From NCBI GenBank assembly GCA_030619685.1, contig JAUXAX010000059.1:1-13377 (forward strand): 13,377 nt of DNA, in the 5' to 3' direction. The translations under genes and the position numbers were made by a program. The notes under the pieces were generated by a model. That model was not told the origin of the DNA, made no database searches, and saw only the letters and a program-made list of their open reading frames with translations. Of the stretch, positions 12,688-13,377 are shown one piece after another. The first letter of the stretch is position 1. The number at the start of each line of letters is the position of its first letter. The DNA comes from Dehalococcoidia bacterium. Lineage in GTDB: Bacteria; Chloroflexota; Dehalococcoidia; SZUA-161.

Positions 12688-13177
12688 GCGCCAACGATAG
12701 ATCTACCCTGTGGCCAATATTCTGTCGCCAACAATGGTGTGGCTGCCAAAAACTAGGTCGTCGGCGCTTAGGCCAGCGAATCCTTTTGTGATCGATCGAG
12801 CCAGATCAGAGAGCCGGCAGGAAGGTGCCGCTTGCGGGGGAGCGATTCAAGAGCACTTTACACAACACGCTTGCAGGTGGATGGTATCTGACCCCGCCGT
12901 GCCAGAAGCTTAGCACAGACTTTGCAAGCTGTCAAACTTGGTTTTGAAGCCCCAGCCCAGCGGGTGGCTTCGTGACAACGAGTGAACTCTCCCCTGCAGC
13001 TATTGCCCCGACTCTTGGCAAAGGCTTTCACCGGGCATTCCCCCGGGCCCTGAGGAGAACGGCGGATCGGACGCTTGGATAGCTCCTGGATTCAGCCGTC
13101 GGGGGGGCATGCTCAAGGTGAAACAAGGCATAACCACCCCCTATGAGGTCTTGCGCAGCACCTACTATATCAGCTAG
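12688..13177 (+). pseudogene. Decayed PilB/GspE-type pilus or secretion ATPase (3' two-thirds)
   Basis: No single frame is open, but pieces in the family's order can be read across frames. Walker A region: GCGCCAACGATAG then ATCTACC then CTGTGGCC (12688-12715), like a GPTGSGKSTTLYA coding sequence missing short blocks. SSALR...NPFVI (12758-12793) matches the SALR...DPDVI segment. QIRE (12802-12813) matches GEIRD. AIQ (12842-12850) followed at once by STLH (12852-12863) lacks the usual nine residues between. QKL...TLC..CK (12901-12937) matches AQRLVRTLCPxCK. GKGFH-R (13017-13034) matches the CxxC...GY.GR zone. The C terminus, MLKVKQGITTPYEVLRS (13109 on), is nearly perfect and ends at TAG 13175-13177. 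Many small deletions indicate long decay. The C-terminal match is the firmest; the rest is manual alignment from memory. Confidence 0.55.
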
Positions 13178-13246
13178 AGACGAGGGCGGTCTAGATGCAG
13201 AAGAGGGATGCGATCAAAGGGATCGCACCGCCCAGAAAGATAGGAT

Positions 13247-13377
13247 ATGGCCCAATTACGCCCCTTTCGGTACGTAAGTGCTATTGACCGCTTCGTAAGG
13301 ATTCCTGATATGATAGAAGGGCTCATAGGTTTTGACATAAGCGGTGAAAGGAATGGAGAGTATATGGGTTTTCCTGG
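13247..13377 (+). CDS. Partial gene running off the right edge, unrecognised
   Basis: A frame starts at ATG 13247, right after an in-frame TAG (13241-13243), and stays open to the window end (43 codons). It begins MAQLRPFRYVSAIDRFVRIP and continues DMIEGLIGFDISGERNGEYM. The start has only AGG two bases upstream, so a later start such as the ATG at 13310 is possible. It begins 70 bases after the stop of the decayed PilB/GspE remnant. In pilus and secretion operons the next gene is often PilC/GspF or PilT. The FRYVSAIDRF...IEGLI stretch loosely recalls the N terminus of GspF/PilC proteins, but the match is weak and the gene may be unrelated. Confidence 0.45.
   Translation, partial: MAQLRPFRYVSAIDRFVRIPDMIEGLIGFDISGERNGEYMGFP

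Overview
The window looks bacterial. It carries sigma-70-like promoters (TTGACA/TATAAT with 17-base spacing), strong Shine-Dalgarno sites, a cold-shock protein, a PspC-domain protein and a lipobox lipoprotein. The mix of genes (nitrilase-family hydrolase, tandem TenA proteins, CysM-type synthase, transsulfuration-type PLP enzyme, AMP-forming acetyl-CoA synthetase, remnant of a pilus/secretion ATPase) would fit an uncultured Chloroflexota/Dehalococcoidia-like genome. That assignment is an impression, not something the sequence proves.

Layout. 1-1574 (minus strand): one promoter drives a GNAT acetyltransferase that is now frameshifted. It is coupled by an ATGA overlap to an intact carbon-nitrogen hydrolase, and a partial reading frame runs off the left edge. 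1841-4241 (plus): thiamine pyrimidine salvage, with thiD, a canonical tenA, and a second, divergent TenA-like gene that has its own promoter and a TTG start. thiD and tenA are visibly richer in A+T than the second TenA gene and the other flanking genes. 4349-4683 (minus): a cold-shock protein with a near-consensus promoter and a hairpin in its leader. 4863-5177 (plus): a PspC-domain membrane protein with a very strong promoter and an 11-bp hairpin after it. 5210-5602 (minus): short, overlapping, protein-like reading frames that may be gene remnants.

5691-9059 (plus): a sulfur amino-acid region with a CysM-type cysteine synthase, a 98-residue charged protein of unknown function, and a gamma-lyase/gamma-synthase-family PLP enzyme. 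The proposed promoters of all three share the core TGTGTTA, and the PLP enzyme gene has a hairpin just before its ribosome binding site. 9401-10407 (plus): an unrecognised lipoprotein with two adjacent palindromes upstream of its promoter. 10462-12423 (minus): acetyl-CoA synthetase with all main motifs, preceded by a possible 37-codon frame. 12688-13177 (plus): a heavily decayed PilB/GspE-type ATPase that I pieced together from scattered motif remnants. 13247-end: a new reading frame that leaves the window.

The region is mostly housekeeping metabolism, with several broken or decaying genes in the gaps. I saw no CRISPR array, tRNA, rRNA, transposase or phage module. The most notable items are the degenerate PilB/GspE remnant, the TenA paralog that lost two of three catalytic residues, the shared promoter core in the cysteine region, and the structured leaders of the cold-shock and PLP genes.
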